From Actinophytocola xinjiangensis (GTDB lineage Bacteria; Actinomycetota; Actinomycetes; Mycobacteriales; Pseudonocardiaceae): a stretch of DNA of 64,000 nt. The notes beneath the pieces were generated by a model, which saw nothing but the letters and a program-made list of their open reading frames with translations, was not told the origin of the DNA and ran no database searches. Positions 49,056-57,289 of this stretch are shown in pieces. The number at the start of each line of letters is the position of its first letter. Positions within the stretch are counted from its first letter, which is position 1. The position numbers and the translations under genes are program-made. The stretch is from NCBI RefSeq assembly GCF_001921215.1, contig NZ_MSIF01000023.1, positions 86,754 through 150,753 of the forward strand. Reading direction: 5' to 3'.

Positions 49056-50168
49056 ATGGCGGTCACCGACGACGTGGTTCTCGTGGACCAGCACTGTCAC
49101 GGGGTCCTCGTCACCGACGTCACGGCCGAGGAGTTCGCGGCCGGGCTCACCGAGGCGGACACCGCCGGCCGGCCCGACCGGTGGCGGTCGATGCTGGGGC
49201 TGGCCGTGCGGCGCTGGTGCGCGCCGGTGCTGGACCTGCCGGCGCACGCCACGCCGGCCGAGTACCTCGCGCGGCGCAACGACCTGGGCTGGCGGGAGGT
49301 CACCCGCCGGCTGCTGCGCGCCGCCGGGGTCGGGCACTGGTTCGTCGACACCGGGTACGCCACCGACACCTCGCCCACCGAACTGGCCGACCTGGGCGGT
49401 GGCACCGGGCACGAGGTCCTGCGCGTGGAACAGGTGCTGGAGGACACCACCGCCGGCTCGGCGACCGAACTGCTCGACCGGGTCGGCGCCGCGCTGCGGG
49501 CCAGCGCGGCGGTCGCGTTCAAGTCGGTCGTCGGGTACCGGGGCGGACTGGGACTGCCGGCGCGGCGACCGTCCGAACGCGACACCCGGCAGGCCGCCGA
49601 ACGGTGGCTGCGCGGCGGAACCAGGCTCACCGACCCGGTCCTGCACGCCTGGCTGGTGCACGAGGCCGCCACGGTCGGCGCCGAGACCGGCCGGGCCCTC
49701 CAGTTCCACACCGGGTTCGGCGACGCCGACCTGCACCTGCACCGCGCCGACCCGCTGGCACTGACCGACTTCCTGCGCGCCCGCCGGGACGTCGACGTCG
49801 TGCTGCTGCACTGCTGGCCCTACCACCGGGGCGCCGCCTACCTCGCGCACGTCTTCGACACCGTGTCCGTCGACCTCGGACTGATGGTGCCCTTCGCCGG
49901 CGCGCGGACCGGGGCGGTGATCGCCGAAACCCTGGAGCTGGCGCCGTTCGAGTCCGTGCGGTACTCCTCCGACGGCAACCTGCTGCCCGAGATCCACCAC
50001 CTCGGCGCCGTGCTGTGGCGCCACCACCTCGGGCGCCTGCTCGACGAGTGGATCGGCGACGGGGTGCTCACCGCCGCCGACGCCGAACGGCTCGCGCACG
50101 ACGTCGGCGGCGGCAACGCCCTGCGGTCAGCCCCACACCTCCTGGGCGACCTCGACGATCAACGCTAG
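49056..50168 (+). CDS. Amidohydrolase-2 family protein (FluG-like partner)
   Basis: A 370-residue barrel hydrolase from an ATG at 49056. Metal-site phrases: VDQHCHGVL at the N-terminus, LQFHTGFGDADLHLHRADP (His pair), VVLLHCWPYHRGAAYLAHVF and YSSDGNLLPEIHHLGAVLWR near the end. These are typical of the amidohydrolase half of FluG-type proteins and of gamma-resorcylate decarboxylase relatives. The GS-like gene at 46770 would supply the other half. Together they might hydrolyse and re-form a gamma-glutamyl or similar amide. It converges on, and overlaps by 42 bp, the MetE-like gene. Confidence 0.87.
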   Translation: MAVTDDVVLVDQHCHGVLVTDVTAEEFAAGLTEADTAGRPDRWRSMLGLAVRRWCAPVLDLPAHATPAEYLARRNDLGWREVTRRLLRAAGVGHWFVDTGYATDTSPTELADLGGGTGHEVLRVEQVLEDTTAGSATELLDRVGAALRASAAVAFKSVVGYRGGLGLPARRPSERDTRQAAERWLRGGTRLTDPVLHAWLVHEAATVGAETGRALQFHTGFGDADLHLHRADPLALTDFLRARRDVDVVLLHCWPYHRGAAYLAHVFDTVSVDLGLMVPFAGARTGAVIAETLELAPFESVRYSSDGNLLPEIHHLGAVLWRHHLGRLLDEWIGDGVLTAADAERLAHDVGGGNALRSAPHLLGDLDDQR

Positions 50169-51239
50169 CTTCGCGAACTGCTCGTCGTGGGTCAGGGCGT
50201 TGCCCTCGACCGTCGAGGAGAACCCGCACTGCGGGGACAGGCACAGCTGCTCGATCGGCACGTACTTCGCCGCCTCGTCGAGGCGGCGCTTCAGGTCGTC
50301 CTTGGACTCCAGCTCGCCGCGTTTGGTGGTCACCAGACCGAGCACGACCATCTTCCCCGGCGGCACGAACCGCAGCGGCGCGAACGAACCCGAGCGCGGA
50401 TCGTCGTACTCCAGGAAGAAACCGTCCACCGCCAGCTCGGAGAACAGGGCCTCGGCGACGAAGTCGTAGCCGCCCTCGGCCGCCCACGAGGAACGGAAGT
50501 TGCCCCGGCACATGTGGGTGGTCACCCGCAGGCTCTCCGGGCGCCCGGCCAGCGCGGAGTTGATCTGCCGGATGTAGCGCAGGTGCTGGTGCTCGGCGTC
50601 GTCGCCGCGCGCGGCCAACTCCGCGCGCTGGGCGGGATCGTTGAGGTAGGCCAGGCTGGTGTCGTCGAGTTGCAGGTAGCGGCAGCCCAGTTCGGCGACG
50701 GCCGCGACCTGCTGGGCGTAGGCCGCCGACAGGTCGGCCCAGAACGCCTCCTCGTCGGGGTAGACGTTCGGGTCGAGCGCGGCCAGGCCGCCCCGGTAGT
50801 GGACCATGCTGGGCGAGGGGATGGTCAGCTTCGGGGTGATCGCGTCGCCCGCCACGTCCCGCAGGAACGCGAAGTCGTCGGCGAACACCGTCTCGGTCAA
50901 CCGGATCGGACCGTCCACCCGTAACGCCGCGCTGGTGAACTCCAGGCCGCCCGCGGCGTTGCGGAACTTCACCTTGATCGACTCGTCGGACGCGCTGATC
51001 CCGCCCAGCCGGTAGATGAAGTCCATGTGCCAGGACGTGCGGCGGAACTCGCCGTCGGTGGCGGCGGACAGGCCGGCGGCGCGCTGGGCCGCGACGACCT
51101 CGCGGATCGCGGTGTCCTCCACCGACCGCAGCTCCTCCGGTGAGATCCGGCCGGCGGCGCGGTCGGCGCGCGCGGTGAGCAGGGCGGCCGGACGCAGCAG
51201 GCTGCCGACGTGGTCCGCGCGGAACGGTGGGCTGGTCAT
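50127..51239 (-). CDS. MetE-type (cobalamin-independent) methyltransferase domain protein
   Basis: A 370-residue protein from an ATG at 51239 that overlaps the pobA stop by 4 bp. It is the catalytic C-terminal half of MetE on its own, as in the YxjG/YxjH type. The zinc and homocysteine site is complete: H-x-C in THMCRGN (242-244), Glu 277 in FFLEYDDP and Cys 338 in SPQCGF. The opening SPPFRADHVGSLLRP and LQLDDTSLAYL are standard. Such proteins move a methyl group from a methyl-folate or other donor to a thiol, commonly homocysteine. As the last gene of an aromatic-catabolism operon it could collect methyl groups released from methoxylated aromatics; that is inference. Confidence 0.9.
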   Translation of the reverse strand: MTSPPFRADHVGSLLRPAALLTARADRAAGRISPEELRSVEDTAIREVVAAQRAAGLSAATDGEFRRTSWHMDFIYRLGGISASDESIKVKFRNAAGGLEFTSAALRVDGPIRLTETVFADDFAFLRDVAGDAITPKLTIPSPSMVHYRGGLAALDPNVYPDEEAFWADLSAAYAQQVAAVAELGCRYLQLDDTSLAYLNDPAQRAELAARGDDAEHQHLRYIRQINSALAGRPESLRVTTHMCRGNFRSSWAAEGGYDFVAEALFSELAVDGFFLEYDDPRSGSFAPLRFVPPGKMVVLGLVTTKRGELESKDDLKRRLDEAAKYVPIEQLCLSPQCGFSSTVEGNALTHDEQFAKLALIVEVAQEVWG

Positions 51240-52420
51240 GGGACTCCTTCCGGGAACGGCAGGCCGACGTAGTTCTCCGCGAAGGAGGTGGCGGCAGCGT
51301 GCGAACTGGTCAGGTAGCGCAGTTGGGACAGGCGCAGCCGCCGGGCGAACGGGTCCTCGTCCGGTGGCCGGTGCAGCATCGAGGTCATCCACCACGAGAA
51401 GTGCTGTGCCCGCCACACCCGCGACAGGCAGGTCGCCGAGTACGAGTCCAGTCCGGACTCGTCGCCGTCGGCGTAGTACCGCGACAGCGCCGAGGCCAGC
51501 ACCGCGACGTCGACCACCGCCAGGTTCAGGCCCTTCGCGCCGGTGGCCGGCACGATGTGCGCGGCGTCGCCGGCCAGGAACAGCCGGCCGTGGCGCATCG
51601 GCTCGACCACGAAGCCGCGCAGCGCCGTCACCGCCTTGTCGACGATCTCGCCGGTGCGCAGCGCGAACCCTGAGCCGCGCGCCAGCCGCGTCCCCAGTTC
51701 CGTCCACACCCGACTGTCCGGCCAGGACGCCAGGTCCTCGTCCGGGGCGACCTGGAGGTAGAGCCGGGTGACGGTCGGCGAACGCATGCTGTGCAGGGCG
51801 AACCCGCGCTCGTGCGCGGCGTAGACCAGCTCCGCCGACGAGGGCGCGACGTTGGCCAGCACACCCAGCCACGCGTACGGGTAGGCGTGGTCGATCGCGG
51901 TCAGCGCCCCGGCCGGCACCGACGCCCGGCTCACCCCGTGGTAGCCGTCGCAGCCGGCCACGAAGTCACACCGCAGCTCCACCTCGCGTCCCTCGTGGAC
52001 GTAGCGGACCACCGGGGAGCCGGTGTGGTCCTCGACCGCGACGACCGGGGCGTCGAACAGCAGCGGTTCGCCGGTCGCCAGCCGCGCGGCGACCAGGTCC
52101 TTCACCAGCTCGTGCTGGCCGTAGATGGTCAGCTCGCGGCCGGCCAGTTCGGTCAGGGGGATCCGGTGGCCGGTGCCGTCGAACAGCAGCTCGACGCCGG
52201 TGTGCACCAGGCGCTGGGCGAGCAGCCGGTCGGCCAGGCCCACCGAGGCCAGCAGGTCGACGCTGCCCTGCTCCAGCACCCCGGCCCGGATCCGGCGCTC
52301 GACGTGCTCGCGGGACTGGCGTTCCAGCACCACCGAGTCGATGCCGCGCAGGCGCAGCAGGTGGGCGAGCAGCAGCCCGGCCGGGCCGGCGCCCACGATC
52401 GCGACCTGGGTTCGGGGCAT
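51236..52420 (-). CDS. pobA: 4-hydroxybenzoate 3-monooxygenase
   Basis: A 394-residue FAD monooxygenase, exactly the length of characterised PobA. The start is the ATG at 52420, which shares a base with the aldehyde dehydrogenase stop. FAD loop GAGPAG is at 9-14 and the second flavin motif GDAAH at about 275. Substrate residues of PobA are conserved in context: Tyr in ELVYA, Ser and Arg in HSMRS and the following Arg, and Tyr in FAENYVGLPF. It hydroxylates 4-hydroxybenzoate to protocatechuate, the substrate of the PcaGH enzyme encoded divergently at 58836-60046. Confidence 0.96.
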   Translation of the reverse strand: MPRTQVAIVGAGPAGLLLAHLLRLRGIDSVVLERQSREHVERRIRAGVLEQGSVDLLASVGLADRLLAQRLVHTGVELLFDGTGHRIPLTELAGRELTIYGQHELVKDLVAARLATGEPLLFDAPVVAVEDHTGSPVVRYVHEGREVELRCDFVAGCDGYHGVSRASVPAGALTAIDHAYPYAWLGVLANVAPSSAELVYAAHERGFALHSMRSPTVTRLYLQVAPDEDLASWPDSRVWTELGTRLARGSGFALRTGEIVDKAVTALRGFVVEPMRHGRLFLAGDAAHIVPATGAKGLNLAVVDVAVLASALSRYYADGDESGLDSYSATCLSRVWRAQHFSWWMTSMLHRPPDEDPFARRLRLSQLRYLTSSHAAATSFAENYVGLPFPEGVP

Positions 52421-53856
52421 CAGAACGGGTACTCCGGAATGTCGCCGCGTACGGTGATCCACCGGGTGTCGGTGAACGCGTCCACATTGGCCGCCCCGCC
52501 GAACCGGGCGCCGGTGCCGGAGTCTAGCACCCCGCCGAACGGCGCGACCGCCTCGTCGTTGACCGTCTGGTCGTTGACGTGCGCGATGCCGGTGGGGATC
52601 CGTTCGGCCAGCGCCAGCCCGCGCATCGCGTCGCCGGTGAGGATCGACAGCGACAGGCCGTACTCGCTGTCGGCGGCCAGCGCGACCGCCTCGTCCACCG
52701 ACGAGAACCGCACCACCGGGGCGACCGGGCCGAAGACCTCGTTGGCGTAGGCCGGCATCGCGGGGTGCACGCCGTCGAGCACGGTCGGCCGGTAGAACAG
52801 GTCCTGGTAGGTCCCGCCGGCCGCCAGCCGCGCCCCGGCGTCCACGGTGGACGTGACCAGCTGGTGGACCTTGTCCCGCTGGCCGGCGTCGATCAGCGGG
52901 CCGAGCGCGACCTCGCCGGTGGCCGGATCGCCGACCGGTAAGGCGTCCGCGTGCGCCGCCAGAGCCTCCACATAGGACTCCGCGACCCGCTCGTGCACCA
53001 GGTGCCGGCCGGTGGTCATACAGATCTGGCCCTGGTGCAGGTAGGAACCCCAGGCCGCCGCCGACACCGCGCGGTCAACGTCCACGTCGTCGAGCACCAG
53101 CAGCGCTGAGTTCCCGCCCAGCTCCAGGTGCACCCGCTTGAGGTGGTGGGCGGCCAGTCGCGCGACCGCGCGCCCGGTCGCGCTGGACCCGGTGAACGAC
53201 ACCACCCGCACCGGTTTCGCCTCGATCACCGCCCGTCCCGCGTCGGCGCCGCCGGGCAGCACGTGCAGCAGGCCCTCGGGCAGCCCGGCCCGCGCGAACA
53301 GCGCCGCCAGCGCGTGCCCGCCGCTGACCGGCGTGCGCTCGTCGGGCTTGAGCACCACCGCGTTGCCCAACGCCAGCGCCGGCGCGGCCGAGCGGATCGA
53401 CAGGATCAGCGGCACGTTGAACGGCGAGATCACCCCGACCACCCCGACCGGCACCCGCCGCAGCAGCGAGAGCCGGGGCTCGGTCGTCGGCAGGACCTCG
53501 CCCAGTGGGCGCGAGGCCAACGCCGCCGCCTCGAAGCACTCCTGCGCGGCGACGCCCACGGCGAAGGCCGCCAGCCCCGGCACCGCGCCGGTCTCGCGCA
53601 CCACCCAGCCGGCCAGCTCCTCGGTGTGCTCCTCGATCAGCGTGCCGGCCCGGCGCAGCACCGCGGCCCGCTCGGTGTAGCTCGCCCGCGCCCACTCGCG
53701 CTGCGCGGCGGCCGCGGCCTCGGCGGCGCGGTGCACGTCGGCGGCGTCGGCCAGGCCGGTGGTGCCCAGGTGCTCTCCGGTGGCCGGCGCCAGGATCGGC
53801 GCGCTGCCCCCGCCCAGGCTCGTGGTCGCCCAGGCGGTGGGGTCGATCAGGGTCAC
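52420..53856 (-). CDS. Aldehyde dehydrogenase, aromatic aldehyde type
   Basis: A 478-residue NAD(P)-dependent dehydrogenase from a GTG at 53856 that overlaps the ATPase stop by 4 bp, with GGAAGGAAG upstream. Conserved elements: SPFNVPLILS, FTGSSATGRAVA, the catalytic Glu in HLELGGNSALLVL and the catalytic Cys in HQGQICMTTGR. It resembles benzaldehyde and vanillin dehydrogenases. Next to pobA, oxidation of 4-hydroxybenzaldehyde to 4-hydroxybenzoate is the obvious step; vanillin or benzaldehyde are alternatives. Confidence 0.9.
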   Translation of the reverse strand: MTLIDPTAWATTSLGGGSAPILAPATGEHLGTTGLADAADVHRAAEAAAAAQREWARASYTERAAVLRRAGTLIEEHTEELAGWVVRETGAVPGLAAFAVGVAAQECFEAAALASRPLGEVLPTTEPRLSLLRRVPVGVVGVISPFNVPLILSIRSAAPALALGNAVVLKPDERTPVSGGHALAALFARAGLPEGLLHVLPGGADAGRAVIEAKPVRVVSFTGSSATGRAVARLAAHHLKRVHLELGGNSALLVLDDVDVDRAVSAAAWGSYLHQGQICMTTGRHLVHERVAESYVEALAAHADALPVGDPATGEVALGPLIDAGQRDKVHQLVTSTVDAGARLAAGGTYQDLFYRPTVLDGVHPAMPAYANEVFGPVAPVVRFSSVDEAVALAADSEYGLSLSILTGDAMRGLALAERIPTGIAHVNDQTVNDEAVAPFGGVLDSGTGARFGGAANVDAFTDTRWITVRGDIPEYPF

Positions 53857-54632
53857 GTGGTTCTTCCTTCCAGTTTGGCCTTCTGGATCTGGGCGTACAC
53901 CCGCCCGCGCAGCTCGGCGAAGCGCGGATCGCCGCGGGTGGTCAGCTGGTCGCGTTCGTCGGGCAGGTCGATCGGCAGGTCCTCGGCGACCCGCGTCGGC
54001 GAGGACGTCAGCATGATCACCCGCTGGCCGAGGTAGACCGCCTCGTCGATGTCGTGGGTGACGAACAGCAGCGTCATGCCGAAACGCCGCCACACGTCAC
54101 GGATCAGGTCCTCCAGGTCGGCGCGGGTCTGCGCGTCGACCGCGGCGAACGGCTCGTCCAGCAGCAGCACCCGGGGCTGGTAGGCGATCGCGCGGGCGAT
54201 CGCCACCCGCTGCTGCATGCCGCCGGAGAGCTGCCACGGGTACGCGCGGTGCGCGTCGGCCAGCCCCACCGCGCCCAGCGCCTCACCCACCAGCTCCCGC
54301 CGGGTGGCCTTCGCGACCCCGGCCGCGCGCAGCGGCAGGTCGACGTTGTCGGCCACCCGCAGCCACGGGAACAGGCTGCGGCCGTACTCCTGGAACACCA
54401 CCGCGAGCCCCTCTGGTGGCCCGGTCACCGGCGCCCCGGACAGCGTCACCGTGCCCGACGTCGGCGCCAGCAGACCCGCGCAGCACCGCAGCAGCGTCGT
54501 CTTCCCGCACCCCGACGGGCCGACCACGCACACGAAGCTGCCGGCCTCGACCTCGAAGGTGAGGTCGCCGATCGCCTCGACCCGACGGCCCCGGCCGTCG
54601 TAGACCTTGTGCAGTTCCTCGACCGCCAGCAT
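53853..54632 (-). CDS. ABC importer ATPase, nitrate/sulfonate/aromatic-acid type
   Basis: A 259-residue ATPase from an ATG at 54632 (GGGAG five bases upstream). Walker A GPSGCGKTT at about 38-46, the Q-loop in VFQEYGRSLFPWL, signature LSGGMQQRVA at about 138, Walker B VLLLDEPFAAVDA and switch His in FVTHDIDEA. The EYGRSLFPW stretch is typical of SsuB/TauB/NrtD-family ATPases. It drives the two permeases upstream and is followed by the aldehyde dehydrogenase within the same overlapping operon. Confidence 0.94.
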   Translation of the reverse strand: MLAVEELHKVYDGRGRRVEAIGDLTFEVEAGSFVCVVGPSGCGKTTLLRCCAGLLAPTSGTVTLSGAPVTGPPEGLAVVFQEYGRSLFPWLRVADNVDLPLRAAGVAKATRRELVGEALGAVGLADAHRAYPWQLSGGMQQRVAIARAIAYQPRVLLLDEPFAAVDAQTRADLEDLIRDVWRRFGMTLLFVTHDIDEAVYLGQRVIMLTSSPTRVAEDLPIDLPDERDQLTTRGDPRFAELRGRVYAQIQKAKLEGRTT

Positions 54633-55408
54633 CACCGCTCCCTCGGACCGTCGCGGCTGCCGTGGTACCAGCCGAGCACCCGGTGCTCCACGATCCGGAA
54701 CAGCACCGAGAGCAGGACCCCGAGCAGACCGAGCAGGATCACCCCGCTCCACATCTGCGGGATCCGGAACCCGTCCTTGAACTGGATCACCGCGTAGCCA
54801 AGGCCGCTGCTCGCCGCGAACATCTCGCTGATGACCATCAGGATGATCCCGACCGACAGCGCCTGCCGAGCCCCGGTCACGATCCGGGGGCTGGCCGAGC
54901 GGATCACCAGGTGCCACCAGCGCCGCCCGCCCCGCACCCGGTAGGTGCGGCAGGTGTCGGCGAGCACCGGGTCGACCGCGCGCACCCCGTCGACGGTGTT
55001 GAGCAGCACCGGCCACAGGCAGCCGGAGACGATCACCAGGACCTTCATCGTGTCGCCGATCCCGGCGACCAGGATCAGGATCGGCACCAGCACCGGCGGC
55101 GGGATCGCCCGCAGGAACTCCAGCAGCGGCTCGGTCACCGCCGCCACCACCCGGTTCGAGCCGATCGCCAGACCGAGGGCGACCCCGGCCAGCAGCGCGA
55201 CGCCGTAACCGATGCCCAGCCGGGTCAGCGAGGGCAGCACGTCGTCGGCCAGCCGCGAGGACAACCACGTGTCCGGGAACACCGCGACGATCCGCGACAG
55301 CGGCGGGAAGTAGAAGTCGGTGCTGCCGGCCGAGGCGAACCACCACACCGCCACCAGCACCACCGGCAGCGCCAGCGCGTACCCGACCCTGGCCAGGATC
55401 CCGCTCAT
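54632..55408 (-). CDS. ABC importer permease (second)
   Basis: A 258-residue membrane protein from an ATG at 55408, overlapping the first permease by 4 bp and the ATPase by one base. About six spans are present, and the coupling motif of BPD-type permeases reads TYRVRGGRRWWHLVIRSASPRI in the third cytoplasmic loop (about 150-170). It is of the SsuC/TauC type. A heterodimer with the product of 55405-56169 is likely. Confidence 0.9.
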   Translation of the reverse strand: MSGILARVGYALALPVVLVAVWWFASAGSTDFYFPPLSRIVAVFPDTWLSSRLADDVLPSLTRLGIGYGVALLAGVALGLAIGSNRVVAAVTEPLLEFLRAIPPPVLVPILILVAGIGDTMKVLVIVSGCLWPVLLNTVDGVRAVDPVLADTCRTYRVRGGRRWWHLVIRSASPRIVTGARQALSVGIILMVISEMFAASSGLGYAVIQFKDGFRIPQMWSGVILLGLLGVLLSVLFRIVEHRVLGWYHGSRDGPRER

Positions 55409-56169
55409 GCCGCGACCTCCGCGCGCAGCGACGGGTGCCAGTGCAGCACCCGGCGTTCGGCCGCCCGGGTGGCCACGTTGGCCAGCACTCCCAACAGTCC
55501 GGTGACCACGGTCAGCGCGTACATGGCCGGCACCGCGCCGGAGGTCCGCGCGGTCGCGATCTCCTGGCCGAGGCCGGGTGAGCCGATGACCAGCTCGCCG
55601 GTGATCGTCAGGATCAGCGCGACGGTCGCGGCCAGCCGCACGCCGGTGACCACGTAGGGCAGGGCCGTCGGCCACACCAGGTACCGCACCCTGGCCAGCC
55701 GGCCCAGGCCGTAGGTGCGGGCGGTGTCCCGCGCGACCGGGTCGACGTCGGCCACGCCGTGCATGACCTGGACCAGCACCTGCCAGAACGCGGCGTAGAC
55801 CACCAGCACCAGCGTCGAGGTGACCGTCGAGCCGTAGAGCACCACCACCAGCGGGATCAGTGCCACCGACGGGATCGGGCGCAGGAACTCGACGGTCGAG
55901 GCGGTGGCGCGGCGCACCACCGGCACCGTGCCCAGCGCGATCCCGACGGCCACGCCGAGGGCGACCGCGATCAGCAGGCCGAGCAGCCACGTGCGCAGCG
56001 TGTCGGCAACGGCCAGCCAGAACCGTGACTCGCCGGTCCGCTGGGCGAGGGTGACCAGGATGGTGCTGGTCGGCGGGGCGTAGCGGTCGGACACCAGCCC
56101 GACCCTGGGTGCCAGCTCCAGCAGCGCGCCGAAGCCGAGCAGACCCGCCACGCCCAGCAGGATCCTCAC
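55405..56169 (-). CDS. ABC importer permease (first)
   Basis: A 254-residue membrane protein from an ATG at 56169 overlapping the binding-protein stop by 4 bp. Six spans and the loop ARTYGLGRLARVRYLVWPTALPYV mark it as a BPD-type permease of the nitrate/sulfonate family. It begins with a short span and a polar loop (SDRYAPPTSTILVTLAQ) as in SsuC. Partner of the second permease; substrate presumably an aromatic acid given the operon. Confidence 0.9.
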   Translation of the reverse strand: MRILLGVAGLLGFGALLELAPRVGLVSDRYAPPTSTILVTLAQRTGESRFWLAVADTLRTWLLGLLIAVALGVAVGIALGTVPVVRRATASTVEFLRPIPSVALIPLVVVLYGSTVTSTLVLVVYAAFWQVLVQVMHGVADVDPVARDTARTYGLGRLARVRYLVWPTALPYVVTGVRLAATVALILTITGELVIGSPGLGQEIATARTSGAVPAMYALTVVTGLLGVLANVATRAAERRVLHWHPSLRAEVAA

Positions 56170-57122
56170 GGCAGCAGGGCGTCCACATCGGCGGCCTTGC
56201 TGAGCAGGCCGTCCTCCAGTGCCAGGTCGGCGAGGGTGGCCACCGACTCGCGGTTGACCTCGGGCGGGAAGGTGGGCAGCGTGAGCTTCTCGATCACCTC
56301 GGGCGCGATCTCGGTGTAGCTGGCGATGATCGTGCGCACCTCGTCCGGATGACTGTCCGCATAGGACAGTGACTCGGCCATGGCCTCGGTGAACCGGGTG
56401 GCCAGGTCGGGGTTGTCGGCGAGCAGCTGCTGGGAGGTGAAGTAGGCGGCGACGGTGAGGTTCGGCGCCGCGTCGACGTAGCTGGAGGCGATCGCGCGCC
56501 CGCCCTCGGCGAGCACCGCCTGCTGGAAGGGTTCCACCACGAACACCGCGTCGACCTGGCCGGAGGCCAGCGCGGCCGGCTGGTCGGGGAAGGGCAGCGC
56601 GGTGAACCTGACCTTGGTCGGGTCGCCGCCGGCCTTGCGCACCGACTGGCGCACGCTGGTGTCCACGATGTTCTGCAGGGTGTTCGCCGCGACCGTCTTA
56701 CCTTCCAGGTCGGCGGCCGTCCTGATCGGACTGTCGGCCTTGACCATGAGCGCGGCGAAGTCCTCGCCGTCGACCCCGGTGGAGTTGTTGCCGTTGCTGA
56801 CGACCTTGACCGGTAAGCCTTCCGAGCTGGCGATCAGCAGCGAGACCATGTTGCTGAAGCCGAACTGGTACTGGCCGGAGACCACCGCCGGCACGATCGC
56901 CGCGCCGCCCTCGGCCTGTTCGAGCGTGATCTCGATGTCGCGCTCGTCGAAGAAGCCCTGTTCGATGCCGAGGTAGATCGGCGCCACGTCGAGGATCGGG
57001 ATCACCCCGACGGTGACCTTGTCGGGTTGGCCGGGGGCCGGCTCGTCGGCGCCGTCCGCGCCGCACGCGGCCGACGCGAGCAGGGTCGGGGCCAGCAGGA
57101 AAGCGGCGAGGTGTCGGCGCAT
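56166..57122 (-). CDS. ABC importer substrate-binding lipoprotein
   Basis: A 318-residue lipoprotein from an ATG at 57122, first gene of the seven-gene leftward operon. Signal and lipobox LASAAC (cysteine at about 20) are followed by an NMT1/SsuA-like fold: VTVGVIPILDVAPIYLGIEQGFFDERDIEI, VSGQYQFGFSNMVSLL and DLEGKTVAANTL. These proteins bind organic acids, sulfonates or thiamine precursors. Being coupled to PobA and an aldehyde dehydrogenase, it more likely collects an aromatic aldehyde or acid such as a hydroxybenzoate. Promoter region shared with pcaI. Confidence 0.92.
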   Translation of the reverse strand: MRRHLAAFLLAPTLLASAACGADGADEPAPGQPDKVTVGVIPILDVAPIYLGIEQGFFDERDIEITLEQAEGGAAIVPAVVSGQYQFGFSNMVSLLIASSEGLPVKVVSNGNNSTGVDGEDFAALMVKADSPIRTAADLEGKTVAANTLQNIVDTSVRQSVRKAGGDPTKVRFTALPFPDQPAALASGQVDAVFVVEPFQQAVLAEGGRAIASSYVDAAPNLTVAAYFTSQQLLADNPDLATRFTEAMAESLSYADSHPDEVRTIIASYTEIAPEVIEKLTLPTFPPEVNRESVATLADLALEDGLLSKAADVDALLP

Positions 57123-57145
57123 CGGCGGACTCCATCTCGGGATTC

Positions 57146-57157
57146 AACAACGTTGTT
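57146..57157. promoter_or_regulatory. Palindrome in the pca divergent promoter
   Basis: AACAACGTTGTT, a perfect 12-bp palindrome 24 bp upstream of the leftward importer operon. Candidate site for the IclR regulator encoded at 60060 or for another factor. Confidence 0.5.
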
Positions 57158-57263
57158 CGGAGATCGCACGCTCGTTCTCAGGGAGAACGTAGAGCGGAGT
57201 CCTTGACGCGTCAACCGTTGACCTGGTCGCCGGTGCCTCCCTATCGTTCGACAGAAGAACGGA

Positions 57264-57280
57264 CGTTCGTCATGCGAACG
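57264..57280. promoter_or_regulatory. Inverted repeat just upstream of pcaI
   Basis: CGTTCG-tcatg-CGAACG, a perfect 6-bp inverted repeat ending nine bases before the pcaI start, and preceded at 57245 by another CGTTCG and by AGAACG. Such clustered half-sites are usual for IclR-type regulators; the proposed binder is the gene at 60060-60842. Confidence 0.55.
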
Positions 57281-57289
57281 GAGACGTGC

